From the NCBI RefSeq assembly GCF_003144115.1, contig NW_020312027.1, forward strand, positions 1 to 38,534: DNA of 38,534 nucleotides. Direction: 5' to 3'. The stretch comes from Tilletiopsis washingtonensis (lineage: Eukaryota > Basidiomycota > Exobasidiomycetes > Entylomatales). The notes under the pieces are model-generated. The model saw only the letters and a program-made list of their open reading frames with translations. It had not been told where the DNA came from and did no database searches. Positions within the stretch are counted from its first letter, which is position 1. Every line of letters starts with the position of its first letter. Below, piece by piece: positions 22,501 through 34,124 of the stretch. A program made the translations under genes and the position numbers.

Positions 22501-25207
22501 ATGACCGACGCCTCTCCCGCGCGCCCCACCAACGCCACGCTCGCTGATGTCGCAGGCAAGAGCTTCGACTAGTGAGTAGAGTGCCCCGCCTTGCGCTCGC
22601 CTTCTCCCGCTCACGCCCGGCTTCGCGCAGCGTCGTCGTGGTGCGTGCTGCGTGGCGCGCGTGCAGTGCTGGTGGCTGACACGCAGCAGGGAGGAGGCAC
22701 GGCCGGCCTGGCAGTCGCAGCGCGCCTCTCGGAGAACCCCGACATCACCGTCGCCGTGCTCGAGGCGGGCCAGTGGCGCCCCGACTGCCCCCTGGTGAGC
22801 GGCATCGCTGCTGCCTCGCGATTGCGCTGATCGCGCCTGCAGATCAACACGCCCGCAGCCATCACGCAGCCCTTCAAGAAGGAGACGCATGACTGGTGCC
22901 TGAGCACGACGCCGCAGAAGAGTGCGGGCGGACGCGTCGTTGACTGGTGAGTCCGCGCTGGGAATGGCACGGGAGAGCAAGGGCGGGTGCACTGCTGCTG
23001 GAGTGTTTGTTAGGGATCGTGTGAGCTGGTGGGCTCGTTGAGACTACCTGAGCTCGCAAGCCTGCCAGAAGCACCGCTTGTCGAGACGCTCATCAGAACC
23101 CGTACTGACTCCTCTGCATGCTTCAGGCCTCGCGGTCGTGTGCTTGGTGAGGATACGCATCGCCTACATTGCTTCACCATGCGCTGACGCACTCTTTGTA
23201 GGCGGAAGCAGTGCTCTCAAGTAAGCTGCGTGCTGCGTCAAGGCTCGATGACTGCTGATGCCCCCTTAGCTACCTCGTGCACCAGCGCGGACACCGCCGC
23301 GAGTTGTGCGTGGCCGACTGCTCGTCATCATGCCGCCGCGCTTGCTCACCTTCCTTGTCGCAGCGAGGACATTGCGGCGCTCGGCAATCCTGGCTGGGAC
23401 TGGGAGAGCATCCTGCCGTACTACGCCAAGTCCGTCACTGCTGCGCCGCCGCACCCCTCTGCGGCCGAGAAGCACAAGGAGCACCACACGCACGCCGGTC
23501 TGGAGAAGGGCAGTGGGCCGATTCATACGTCATTCCCGCAGTGGTACGCGCCGAGCCAGGCTGGTGCGTCTTGGTCCGCATCTGCATGGCCATCCCCGTC
23601 TCTGACTCGCACAATCAGCGTGGTACCGCGCGCTGGCCGCTGAGGGCGTGCACTCCAACGCGAGCTCGCAGAACGGCGCCAACAAGGGTGCATGGACGAG
23701 CGCCGCCACGATCAACGAGGCAAACGGCAAGCGCAGCTATGCGACGGCCTACTACGAGGCAGCCAAGGATCTTCCCAACTTCAAGGTGCTCACGGGCGTG
23801 CTCGTAACGCGCGTGCAGCTCGACAAGGAGGGAGGGGAGATGAAGGCCACGGGCGTGGTGTTTGAGCTCGACGAGGGCAAGGCCGGCGAGGAGCACGTCG
23901 TGAGCGTCGGCAAGGAGGTCGTCCTCTCTGCGGGCGCGATCCAGACCCCGCAGCTGCTCGAGCTCTCCGGCATCGGCGACAAAGCCGTGCTCGGTGCGTT
24001 GACCTGATCCTTCACACACTGTTGCTCGCTAACACTGGCACAGACGCCGCGGGCATCACCCAGCTCGTCGACCTGCCCGGCGTCGGCACCAATCTCTCGG
24101 AGCACATCTACATTGCGTCGAGCTACGAGCTGAGCGACCGCGACAAGGGCCAGGAGACGTGGGACCACCTGCGCAACCCGTCGTTTGCCGAGATCCAGAT
24201 GAAGCTGCAGTGAGTAGATGACCTCTTCGCTGATGCTTCAGCTGCTGACACGGCGCCGCAGCACGGGCGAGTCGCACAATCGCGGCATGTTCTCGTCGTT
24301 CATCTCTGGATTCACGTACCTGGGACTCGACGACTTTCTCGGCGCCGAGGAAAAGCAGAAGCTGCTCAAGGACATCGACGCGACGGACCAGACGGGCTGG
24401 ACGCAGGGGTGCGTTGTTTTGCCTGCACGACATTAGATCGCTCCTGATTCCCCTCGCAGCATGAAGGACGTGCACGCTGCGCAGCGTGCTCGTCTGGACG
24501 ATGACTCCGTGCCGTCTCTGGAGCAGGTGCGTGGCCAGCCCGCGCTCAGCGAGGCCTCGCTCACGCCGCCTCGCAGATCTACTGCCCCGGCTACTTTGCC
24601 TCGGCAGCCTCGGCAGGAGGTCCGAAGCCCGACACGGCGTACGCCACGATCCTCACTGCTTTGCAGCACCCGTGGTCGCGTGGAACGTGAGTGACACGGC
24701 GGTCGGCGGACTTCAGGCCCTGACATCGCCTCGCCCGCAGCATTCACATCACGAGCAAGGATCCGCGCGCCAAGCCGGCCATCGACCCCAAGTACTTCTC
24801 GAGCAGTCCCGATCTTACTATCATGACGAAGGGCATGGCCTTCTCCGACAAGGTGAGCGCGAGCGAGGGCAGTAGTGCGTCCACTCTCTCGCTCACACCA
24901 TCATCAGGTCATGTCGCACCTCGGCAAGCGCGTCGTGGCACGCCAAGACCCTCCTCCGGACTCCTCGGCGGAGGAGATCGAGGCCTACGTGCACAACCAC
25001 TTCCAGACGACGTACCACCACCTCGCCACGGCGTCGATGCTGCCGCGCGCCAAGGGCGGCGTGGTGGACCACGAGCTGCGCGTGCACGGCGTGCGCGGCC
25101 TGCGTGTCGCAGACGCCAGTGTCATTCCCCTCCAGCTCAGCGCGCACATCCAGGCGACGGTGTACGCAATTGGCGAGCGCGCCGCGGAGCTGCTGCAGAA
25201 GGCTTGA
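22501..25207 (+). CDS. GMC-family FAD oxidoreductase (alcohol/aryl-alcohol oxidase type)
   Basis: Fifteen exons: 22501-22571, 22631-22640, 22690-22794, 22843-22946, 23127-23146, 23202-23220, 23270-23305, 23364-23563, 23619-23993, 24044-24209, 24262-24408, 24460-24526, 24577-24686, 24741-24852, 24908-25207; 613 residues, normal for the family. The FAD-binding motif YVVVGGGTAGL (24-34) is assembled across a 10-nt microexon. PRGRVLGGSSALNYLVHQRG (the GMC signature) spans exons of 20, 19 and 36 nt. The C-terminus has catalytic His551 (YHHLATASM) and His594 (QLSAHIQAT), with LRVADASVIP between. GMC enzymes oxidise alcohols or sugars, usually passing electrons to O2 to give H2O2. There is no signal peptide and no peroxisomal SKL-type end, so it is probably cytosolic and not a secreted aryl-alcohol oxidase or peroxisomal methanol oxidase. 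The substrate cannot be told. An ALDH gene follows 421 bp downstream in the same direction. Confidence 0.93.
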
Positions 25208-25628
25208 GGAGGAGAGACCTCGCCGCGGATGGAATGCACTTGTTATCCGGCCGAGCCGCGCACGGCTGCGAGAGGCTTGAGCCGACTCGCCAACGGAGCG
25301 CAGCAGCCGGTGCGAGGGCAGCGCTGCATCGTGATCTCCCTCGGCGCTCAAGGCGGCGACCACGAGCATGTGTGTGGGTAGCGTCCTGAGAGTCCTTGCA
25401 GCGCGGTCTGTGCGCCGCTCTGCGAGGAACAGCAAGCGCCTTTGACGTTGAGCAGCGAGCGAGCGGCAGGGCGAGATGGTGTCCCGTGCGCCGCTGAGCC
25501 GGCGGCATCTTCCCCACACGCGGCGGCCTCCACATGAGAGCAACGCGGCGCATCCGCTGCTTCTGCCGTGCTTGGCGCACGCCTCGCTGCTCCGCTCTTC
25601 CATCTCTCTCACCTCCTCGCACAACACC
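25208..25628. other. Intergenic region between GMC and ALDH genes
   Basis: 421-bp spacer carrying the GMC terminator region and the ALDH promoter. A TCTCTCACC/ACAACACC pyrimidine-to-purine leader precedes the ALDH start. No gene recognised. Confidence 0.5.
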
Positions 25629-27554
25629 ATGGCACCCTCGCTCAAGGTAGGCATGCTCGGCATCGCGCGGTGACACCTGCCAACACACTCGCGCAGGACT
25701 TTGCCGCGTCCATCGGCCTGCGCGATGCGGCGCTGCTGCAGAACAAGCTCTTCATCAACGACGAGTGGCTCGACGGCACCGAGGGCAAGACGTTCGAGGT
25801 GCACGGTGAGTCATAGAGGCTCCTAGCAGCTCACCAACGCGCTGAGCGTGCTGCAGACCCCAGCACCGGCGAGCTGCTCTGCACGGCCGTCGAGGGCGGC
25901 AAGGAGGACGCAGAGAAGGCCGTCGGGGCGGCCCACGCGGCATTCGCAAACTTCAAAAAGACGACGGCACGCAGCCGCGCCAGATTGCTGCGCCAGCTCA
26001 ACGACTTGCTGCTGGAGAACCAGGAAGATATCGCTAGGCTGATCGTCGCCGAAAATGGCAAGCCCTGTGCGTCACATGGCCGAGCGGCGAGGAGCGTGGG
26101 CTGACGCATGGGCGCAGGGAAGGAGGCGCTTGCTGAAGTCACCTACTCTGCCTCCTTTCTCGAGTGGTTCAGCGGCGAGGCAGAGCGCGCGTACGGCGCC
26201 ACCATCCCCGCAGCCAACCCGGCGAGCCGCATCATGACCATCAAGCAGCCCATCGGCGTAGTCGCTGCGCTGGCGCCCTGGAACCTGCCGCTCGTGAGTG
26301 GCGACTCGCTGTAGGCAGCCAGCAGAGGCTCATCTGTGGTATGCAGGCAATGGCCGCCCGCAAGGTCGCCGCTGCCATTGCAGCCGGCTGTACTGTCGTT
26401 GTCAAGCCAGCCGGCGAGACGCCGTACGCCACGGCCGTCTTTGGCGTGCTGGCTAAGCGTGCGGGCGTGCCGAAGGGCGTCGTCAACGTCATCACTGCGC
26501 TCGAGAACACGGCGCTCATCGGCGAGACACTCTGCACGGACCCCCGCGTCAGGAAGGTCTCGTTCACCGGCAGTACGCGCGTCGGCAAGCTGCTCGTCAA
26601 GCTCACGGCCGACACGCTCAAGAAGCTCAGCCTCGAGCTCGGCGGCAATGCACCTGTGATTGTCTTTGACGACGCGAACGTCAAGAAGGCCGTCGACGGC
26701 GTCATCGTGTCGAAGCTGCGGAACGGCGGACAAACCTGCGTCGCCGCGAATCGCCTGCTGGTGCAGAAGGGCATCCTCGACGCGTTCCTGAAGGAGCTCA
26801 AGACGCGCATGGAGGGCATGGCCGTCGGTGGTGAGTCGTGCGGTGTCTGCGTGGCGTACATTGCTGAACCCCCGCAGGCGGGCTGGACCACAACTCGGCC
26901 ATCGGCCCTCTGATTTCTCAAGCCGCGCTGAAGAAGGTCGATGAGCACACGCAAGACGCACTCTCCAAGGGCGCGACGCAGTACTGGCAGCACCCCGCCT
27001 CGCCCCTCACGCCGGAGCGTTTTGCCAAGGGCAACTTCTACCCGCCCACGATCGTCGTGGGCCTCACGGAGAACATGAAGGTGTGGGAGGAAGAGACGTT
27101 TGGGCCGCTCGCGGCGATCAAGGTGTTTGAGAAGGAGGAGGAGGTGGAGAAGGTGAGTCCTGGGCGTGAAACGCTGCAGGTGCAAGGCTGACTCTTCGCC
27201 TAGCTGGCCAACGACACGCGTGTCGGTCTGGGTGCCTACCTCTACACGCAGGACATTGGCCGTGCGCTGCGTGTCGCCGAGTCCATCCACGCCGGCATGG
27301 TGAGTCCGCCTCCTTCTTTGGCCTGCGCCTGGCTGACAGCGCGCCTCAGGTCGGCATCAACACGGGCATGCTCAGCGCCAGCGAGTCGCCCTTTGGTGGC
27401 GTGGGCGAGTCGGGCTGGGGAAAGGAGGGCAGCTTGATGGGCATCGAGGACTACGTCGTGACCAAGGCGGTCAGTCACATACTTCAGCTACATGCTGCGG
27501 TAGACAGGCTTGCTGACTGGTCACGCACAGATCAACATCGACATCAGCGCCTGA
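25629..27554 (+). CDS. Aldehyde dehydrogenase, succinate-semialdehyde dehydrogenase type
   Basis: Exons 25629-25646, 25697-25805, 25857-26066, 26118-26293, 26347-26830, 26878-27152, 27204-27299, 27350-27469 and 27531-27554 give 503 residues, the standard ALDH length. The catalytic Glu is residue 268 (LELGGNAP) and the nucleophile Cys is residue 302 (NGGQTCVAANR), the same numbers as in canonical ALDH. Further motifs are APWNLPLA, the cofactor-contact KPAGETP, FTGSTRVGK and SPFGGVGESGWGKEG. ENGKP, FLEWFSGEAERAYGATIP and IKQPIGVVAALAPWN are typical of SSADH/GabD/Uga2 enzymes, which oxidise succinate semialdehyde to succinate in GABA breakdown with NAD(P)+. Other aldehydes are possible, and the GMC neighbour suggests a joint alcohol-to-acid route. 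No targeting peptide is seen. The final intron has a weaker GTCAGT donor, so the last eight residues are less certain. Confidence 0.92.
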
Positions 27555-29573
27555 GTACGGCGACCACCTCTCGGTGCCACACGACCCCTTCTCTCTCTCT
27601 TGATACCTTGCGCCCTCGCCCGCACGGCTCGCCGTCGTGACACGCTGCTGGTCCTGCACAAAAGGCCTCGCTGACACGGCCGTGCCGCAATCTCATGACT
27701 TTCTTCCAAGGCAGCGCTGCTTTGTTGCGTGGGCACTTCCGATCTCCTCGCAATAAATTGCAGGCACAATCTGTTGCAGACTCAACGCTGCCAGCGCAAC
27801 GTGGCAGCGCGGCGATGGACAAGTGAGGTCAGCAACGTTTGCCGGCATATGCTGCTTTCTGAGTCGCACGCTGTTGCTGTCGCTAGCACTCAGGTGGGCA
27901 GACTGTTTGTTGCCTTTATCTTTTTGATGGCGGGCGCAGCTGCCTTCAAGACGTGGGTTGCGATGGCCGGACCGGGGCCCACGCCGCCGGGGCCCACGGC
28001 ACAGCGAACGCAGAGCAGGCAATCCTGCTCAATCACGGCCTCGGGCCTGTGCCGCACCCGCTTTGACGACCTGACTAAGGGTCAGCCCCGCCTCGCCCAA
28101 CGGCAGAGGTCGGAGGCTTTGCAGCCACTGCTCCTCCCCAAGACGAGCCGCGAGCTCTGAGCTGGAGCTGAGCAAGGCATTGCAGTCCCCTGTCTTTTGA
28201 TGCGTTCTGCCTCAAGATAAGCGGTGCGCTCGGAGGCACGTGCCGCCGCTGCATGCCGCGAGAGGAGGTGGAGCAGCGGACGCTTCGACGTGAGAACTCT
28301 CTGCCCTTGAGACACGCTAGATAGCCGTCCCAGTCCCCGCTCCGCCGCCTTCGCACGCCTCCGTTACGCAGTAGTGCCCTTGACGTCGCCACGGAGCGAC
28401 CCGGAGCCCAGAGACCGACGGCAACTGCTCGCATCTGCCCGAGATGGATTGGGTGGAGCGAGGTGGACGCTAGAGCACTCCCGGCGGCACTCAAATTCGG
28501 GCCGCCGTCTGATGAGACGCACTCTCGGGTTCATCGAGCATTGCGCTGATGAGTCTCGGAACCAGATGAGGCATTGTTTGAGAGCACTGACGGCGGCGAA
28601 GGGCTCGAGCAGAGCACTGGGCAAATGGAGAGTGGTCGTCGATGAGACAGAAGACCACGGCCCCAGCAGATCGCCCCTCCCCTGAAGATGCTGTCCTTTC
28701 ACTTTCCCCCGCAGCGATTCATCGAACACGGCCGACTCAGTGAAATGAGCGGGATCGACATCACGCAAAGGGCCCTCTGACTTGCGGTGGAGCAGCAGGC
28801 GGTGGCAGCCGAGCTGCGCTGCCGCTGCCCCCGCTGCGCTGCGGCGGCAGACTCGCGCCGCCAGACGACGCGACCACAGAGCAGCATCGCGCAGGGTCAG
28901 CTGCTGCCGGGTGATGAACACCCACGGAGGTGCCGCCGTGCCGCCACATCTGAGGCGATCGCCGCTCGGCCTCATCAGCCCAGCCTACGACGTCTCTGCA
29001 GTGCACTCCGGCTCTCGGCACGTTCGGCATGCTCCTCACAGCCAGGTTGTTATGCTCTGCGCGACGGCAGTGAGACCTGCCTTGGCGAGCTCGCCTTGCC
29101 CCGCATTGCCTCAAACCTGCCGTGCGTGCTTCGCTCCTCGGCGGCACGGCGATGCACTACGGCCCGTCGCCCTCGCATGGCGCTGGCCGTGATGGCGGAT
29201 ATGATGTATGTCGCGGCTGCGCCTCGCGGCGCTGCACTGACGTTGTGGGAGTGATGAAGCAAGCCAAGAAACCCTCACACGCTCACGACGACGGCGGCAC
29301 GGCGCCTGCTCCTCTTCCCCGCGCTCTCTTCCCCGGATCGCAGCGGCACACTCGGCCTGCGCCTGCATCGTGTGCCGGAGATGTCGGCCTGCAAGGGTGC
29401 ACGGGCCACACGCACCTCTCGCACTCCACTCGCACGCGCCGCTCCTCCTCCGGCCGCCTGCTCTGCTTGGCGATGCGCGAGGCCAGGCGGGCGTATGCAG
29501 CATGAGCCACACCCCGCACTCGACTCGTCTGCACCCTGCCTCCGCACCGCCATCCCCATCCGCGCCGCATGCC
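27555..29573. other. 2.0-kb intergenic region before the GH31 gene
   Basis: Somewhat less GC-rich than its flanks. A plus-strand frame (27729-28160) has a hydrophobic stretch (LFVAFIFLMAGAAAF) but no start context, introns or homology that I recognise. A short direct repeat (CCGGGGCCCACG twice, near 27970-28000) is present. The right part should contain the GH31 promoter. No gene, tRNA or transposon is supported. Confidence 0.5.
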
Positions 29574-32500
29574 ATGCGCGTGCCGCTGCTGCTTCTCGCG
29601 CTCGGCGCCCTCGCCGCCGCCCTGCCGCAGCAGCTCGCCTTCTCTGCGCCGTCGCCGCTCTACCTCTCTCCTGACGCCTCGGCCGGCGTCTACGTCGAAG
29701 GCGCGGCCGATGCTGGCAGCTACGTCGACGACGACAAGCTCATCCGCCCCAGCTTCGACACGACGCACTGTCCAGGCTATCGCGTCGCTGGGCCGCGCAC
29801 AGAGGCAGCGAGCGGCTTCACGCTGCCTCTGACGCTCGCTGGGCCGCCGTGTCATGCGTACGGTGCGTGCTCCTCTTTATCTGCATCTCTCTGCAGCAGC
29901 TGACGAGGGGCACAGGCGTCGACATTGTCGACCTCACGCTGGCCGTCGTGTACGAAGCGCCCGAGAGGCTGCATGTGCACATCTTCGACACGGCCAAGCT
30001 GCAGTACCAGCAGCCGCTCGATCTCATCTTCACGCGCGCCAGCTCGGATCCGAAGGAGGTGCAGGGCGTGACGGCAGAACAGAGCCACCTCGAGTTCCAC
30101 TACAGCGACAAGGGCGTCTTTGAGTGGTGGATCACGCGCAAGGACGCAAGCGAGGCAGCACCCATCTTTGATACGCGCGGCAAGAAGATGCCGCTGTACA
30201 AGGAGGGGCTGGGCAAGTACGCCGACACGGAGCGCAACACGACTGCCATCCTCTCCAACGCCATGGGTGAGTATGCTTGTCTCGCAGCTGCTTGCCTCGA
30301 AGACATCGCGCTCATGGCTTTCTAGTCTTCGAGAATCAATATCTGCAGCTCTCGTCGGCCCTGCCGCACGATGCCAACATCTACGGCCTCGGCGAGCGCA
30401 TCTCGGGCGGCGGCGTGGGAGACGCCTCGTGGCGTCTGACAGAAGAGACGCTGCAGACGTTCTTCACGCTCGATGATCCTGATCCTCTGTGAGCAGAGCG
30501 TCAGCTGGCCTGGCGTGCTGCAAATCCACTGACCGTCCGCGCCCTCTCGAAGCGAGTCGAACATGTATGGTCAGTCTGCGTCTTGACTGCGCTTTGCCCG
30601 TGTTGCCGCAGCCACTGACGCGAAAGCCAGGCTATCAACCCATCTACATGGAGACTCGACAGCTCAAAGACGGCTCTCTCTCATCCCACACCGCTGCGTT
30701 CCAAAGCACGTCTGGCCTTGACATTGTCCGTCGCAAGGGACTCATTCAGTATCGCGCCATTGGCGGCACGCTCGACTTTCGCTTCTTCAGCGGCAGCAGT
30801 GTCGACGCGTCTCACAACTCGACGATGACGGCGTCGCGCTCTGCAGACGACGATTCGAGCATCGCCAAGGCAAAGTTTTTCAACTCACCGACGAGTGCTG
30901 TGGCGCAGTACAACGCCTACATCGGGCCAAGCACCATGGTGCCTCGCTGGGCACTCGGCCTGCATCTCTTGCGCTGGGGCTATCGCAACATCAACGACTC
31001 GCGTCTCTCGGTGCAGCGCATGCGCGAGGCCGACATTCCGCTCGAAGCGGCGTGGGCGGACATTGATTGGCTTCAAGGCGCGCGCAACTTCATCCCCAAC
31101 GCGCAGATGTGGCCGGCAGAGGAGATGAGGGCGTACACGAAAGAGCTGAGAGAGAATCATCAGAGCTTCGTCCCCATCGTCGACGGCGGCGTGCCGGCGG
31201 CACCCGTGGATGAGAACGATGTCTACGTGCCCGGCACGCGCGGCAGGAGCTCGACGTCTTCATGAAGGACGCAGAAGGCAAGCTCTACCTCGGTGAGTCG
31301 CTGCGAGACTTGCAGCGCCAGTGGCCTGCTTCGCTGCGCCGACGTCGCTCACTTCTCCTCGCCGCTGACCGTTCACAGGCGAAGTGTGGCCCGGTCTCAC
31401 GTGGTACATTGACAACTTCGCGCCGAACACGCCCCAGTGGTGGGAGGAGGCCATGCACAACATGTCGCAGCTCTTTGACTTCACTGGCATCTGGAGCGAC
31501 ATGAATGAAATGTCGAGCTTCCGCATGGTGGACCGGACGTACGAGCCGGCGAAGCACGAGTACACAGATGCGAAGACACGCTTCCTTTGGGACCGTGAGT
31601 GGGACTATGATGCTACGCAGAGCGCAGAGAGCCTGCCGCTAATTGCATGTCACTTCATGCTCGCCTCGCCGCCAGCACCCTATGCGATTCACAACGGCGA
31701 GTGAGTCCTCTACCTTTTGCTTCCCGCATACCTTCGCCACTCGCCTCGCATCGCTGACCTTCATCATGCCAGCGACTTCCGCGGCCCGCTCGAGGACAAT
31801 CTCAACAAGCGCACGATTGCAATGGACGCCGTCAACAGTGCGGGGCCATACTACGACAGTGAGCCTCTCTTTCCCCCCCTCCTCTCCCTTCGCGTCGACC
31901 GGGTGCCTGACGCTATGCTCCCACCCTCTCCAGCCAAGAACATCGATGGCACGCTGAGCGTGATGCACACGCACAACGCCCTGCTGAAGCTCAAGCCCAA
32001 TGAACGACCCTTCATCCTGACGCGCTCCAATGCGCCCGGCGCCGGACGATGGGCGTTCCAGTGAGTATGAGCCGCCTAGCCCTTCCTTATTGGCTTCTTG
32101 CCTTGTCGTCTTCGTCGCGTTGGCTTTACGCCCCGCCCTCAATGCGCACACAACCAGCTGGCTAGGCGACAACTTCTCGACGTGGCAATATCTCGCAAAG
32201 TCGATTCAAGGCATGTTGCAGTACCAGCTCTTTGGCATTCGTGCGTCGCTTTTGATCCTCAGGCTGCGCACATCGAAGAGACTGACGAATCTCTCCTCTC
32301 CTGCCCTCGCCCTACCGACCCACGCGTAGATCTCGTTGGCTCAGATGCCTGCGGTCATGCCGGGGACACAACTGAGGAGCTCTGCAACCGATGGATGCAG
32401 CTCGCCGCCTTCACGCCTTGTGAGTCGAGGTGCTATGCGCCCTTGCCTCTTGCGTGCGCGCGCGGCACAGTGAGGACCTGACTGACGATCAGCCGCCCCT

Positions 32501-33476
32501 CTCTCCCGCTCTCCTTCTCTCTCGCTCGCCTCAGTTGCGAGAAACCACGAAAACATAGCGTACCGCCCCCAGGAGCCGTATGTGTGGGAAAGCGTGGCTC
32601 GCGCTTCGCGCATTGCGTTCTACAAGCGTCTCGAAGTGAGTGCCCACCTTCTTCCTTGCCCCGCCTCGATCGCTCTTTGCGGCTGACACGCGCCTCTTCC
32701 TCCCGCCTTCCGCCACGTGTAGGTGATGCCAGAGCTCTACACGACCATGGTCCGCGCTTCTCAGCGCGGACATCCAGCCGTTCGTTCCCTCTGGTTCGAC
32801 TTCCCGTCATCTTTCGACACGCTACGAGGCACGGACACACAGTACATGTTCGGCAATCTCCTCGTGTCTTCCGTGCTCGAGGTATGTCTCCCCGCTCTCC
32901 TCTTCCGCTTTGAGGCGCCATGCTGACGTCGGTGTGAACGCGCAGCCGGACGTGGACTCGGTGCAGGCATTCTTCCCCTCTGCTGGAGGCGCTTGGGTCA
33001 ACATCTTCGACTTCTCCCGCGTCACGACCTTCGACCGCAATATCACCGTGCCGGCGCCACTCGGCGCCATCAACGTGCATCTTCGTCCCTCTCGCATCAT
33101 TCTCACGCACGCCGAGCCTCGGTACACGACGTACGAAAGTGCGCAAGGGCCGTTCCGCCTGCTCGTCAACCTGGATGATCACGGCGAAGCGAGCGGAGAA
33201 GCATATGTCGACGATGGCATCTCGAGGATCCCGACGCCGAACAAGGAGCTACGCTTCGTGGTGCAGAACAACTTGCTGCTCGGCTCGGTGCAGGGAGAGT
33301 ACAACATCGAGCAGAAGCTGGACAGGATCACTTTGCTGGGTGTCAAGAGGGAGCCGAGAGACGTCTACGCCGGCGATCGCAAGCTGGAGGTGGAGTTCGA
33401 TGAGGGCAAGCAAGTGCTCACCATCAAGGGCGTCGATGCGGATCTGAACAAGTGGTGGAAGGTTCAGTGGACCTAG
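29574..33476 (+). CDS. Secreted GH31 alpha-glucosidase, with apparent one-base deficit in exon 5
   Basis: Glycoside hydrolase family 31 enzyme releasing glucose from maltose-like alpha-glucosides. Fourteen exons: 29574-29862, 29916-30266, 30326-30488, 30553-30569, 30631-31292, 31379-31594, 31676-31700, 31773-31858, 31934-32060, 32158-32240, 32330-32419, 32535-32635, 32723-32881, 32946-33476. The signal peptide is [20 protein letters not shown]31 landmarks in order are [50 protein letters not shown], the nucleophile Asp in [12 protein letters not shown], the acid/base Asp in [19 protein letters not shown] and [15 protein letters not shown]. About 966 residues would be expected, but exon 5 is one base short: conserved sequence continues from VPGTRG in one frame to ELDVFMKD in another near 31245. 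This is either a sequencing error, a real frameshift (recent pseudogene) or an unusual 56-nt intron ending at 31247 that would remove conserved residues. The other exons look under selection. Confidence 0.88.
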
Positions 33477-34124
33477 TTCGATGCGAGGCCGTTGCGAGTC
33501 TTCGGCTCCTCGACGTCCAGTCGCGCGAGTCACGACAGATGCTCGAGAGGCAATGAGATGATCAAGTGACGTTCGAGAGGTGACGTGTGCAAGGATGGTA
33601 TAGATGAGACGAAGGAAGGGGGAGGGGGAGGATGGGGAAGGAAGGAGAGGGCGGACGAACGGGCAGAGGAAACATGAGTTGCGGCGCCGTCGAGGGGGGC
33701 GGCCAAGCAGGTGACGAAGACAGTTGGCGCCTGCTATACGCTGCGCACGACGGCGAGAGGCGCAGAGTGGACGGGCGAACCAGGCAGAGCCAACCGTCCG
33801 GACCTGCGACGCTCACTGCAAGCGAGGCGCAAGAGAAGGAGGGTAAAAGAGAAGCATCAGCCTAGTGGACCGTTGGGGTGCGGCCGCGGTGCGAGCGGTC
33901 CAAAGCAGACAGCAGCCAACGAGTCGTACTGCCTTCTGCGCACGACGCAACCGCGGCGAGAGACAGGGCAGCGGCACGCCTTTGCTGCGCTTGCTTCGCC
34001 TGTACAACTTCTGAGCCACGCTGCCACGCGGTCTTTGGAGTGTGCGCCGCTGGGTACGAGGGAGAAAGAGCGAAAGACAGCGGCGTAGAAGCGTCACTCA
34101 CGCGAACAGAGAGTCCAGCCGACA
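33477..34124. other. Intergenic region, GH31 / copper-fist gene
   Basis: Tail-to-tail spacer. The GH31 3' flank has a G/A-rich stretch near 33605-33660 (GGAAGGGGGAGGGGGAGG-like). The right part, about 33815-34100, is open on the minus strand and follows a GTGAGT donor at 34101. It could hold further exons of the copper-fist gene under an alternative splice model, but I could not confirm any domain there. Confidence 0.4.

Noticed and set aside
27729-28160. 143-codon plus-strand frame with a hydrophobic segment
   Set aside because: A single hydrophobic stretch in otherwise unstructured translation; no start context, introns or family match.
28364-28975. 203-codon minus-strand frame
   Set aside because: No motif recognised, mixed codon positions and overlapping frames on the other strand.
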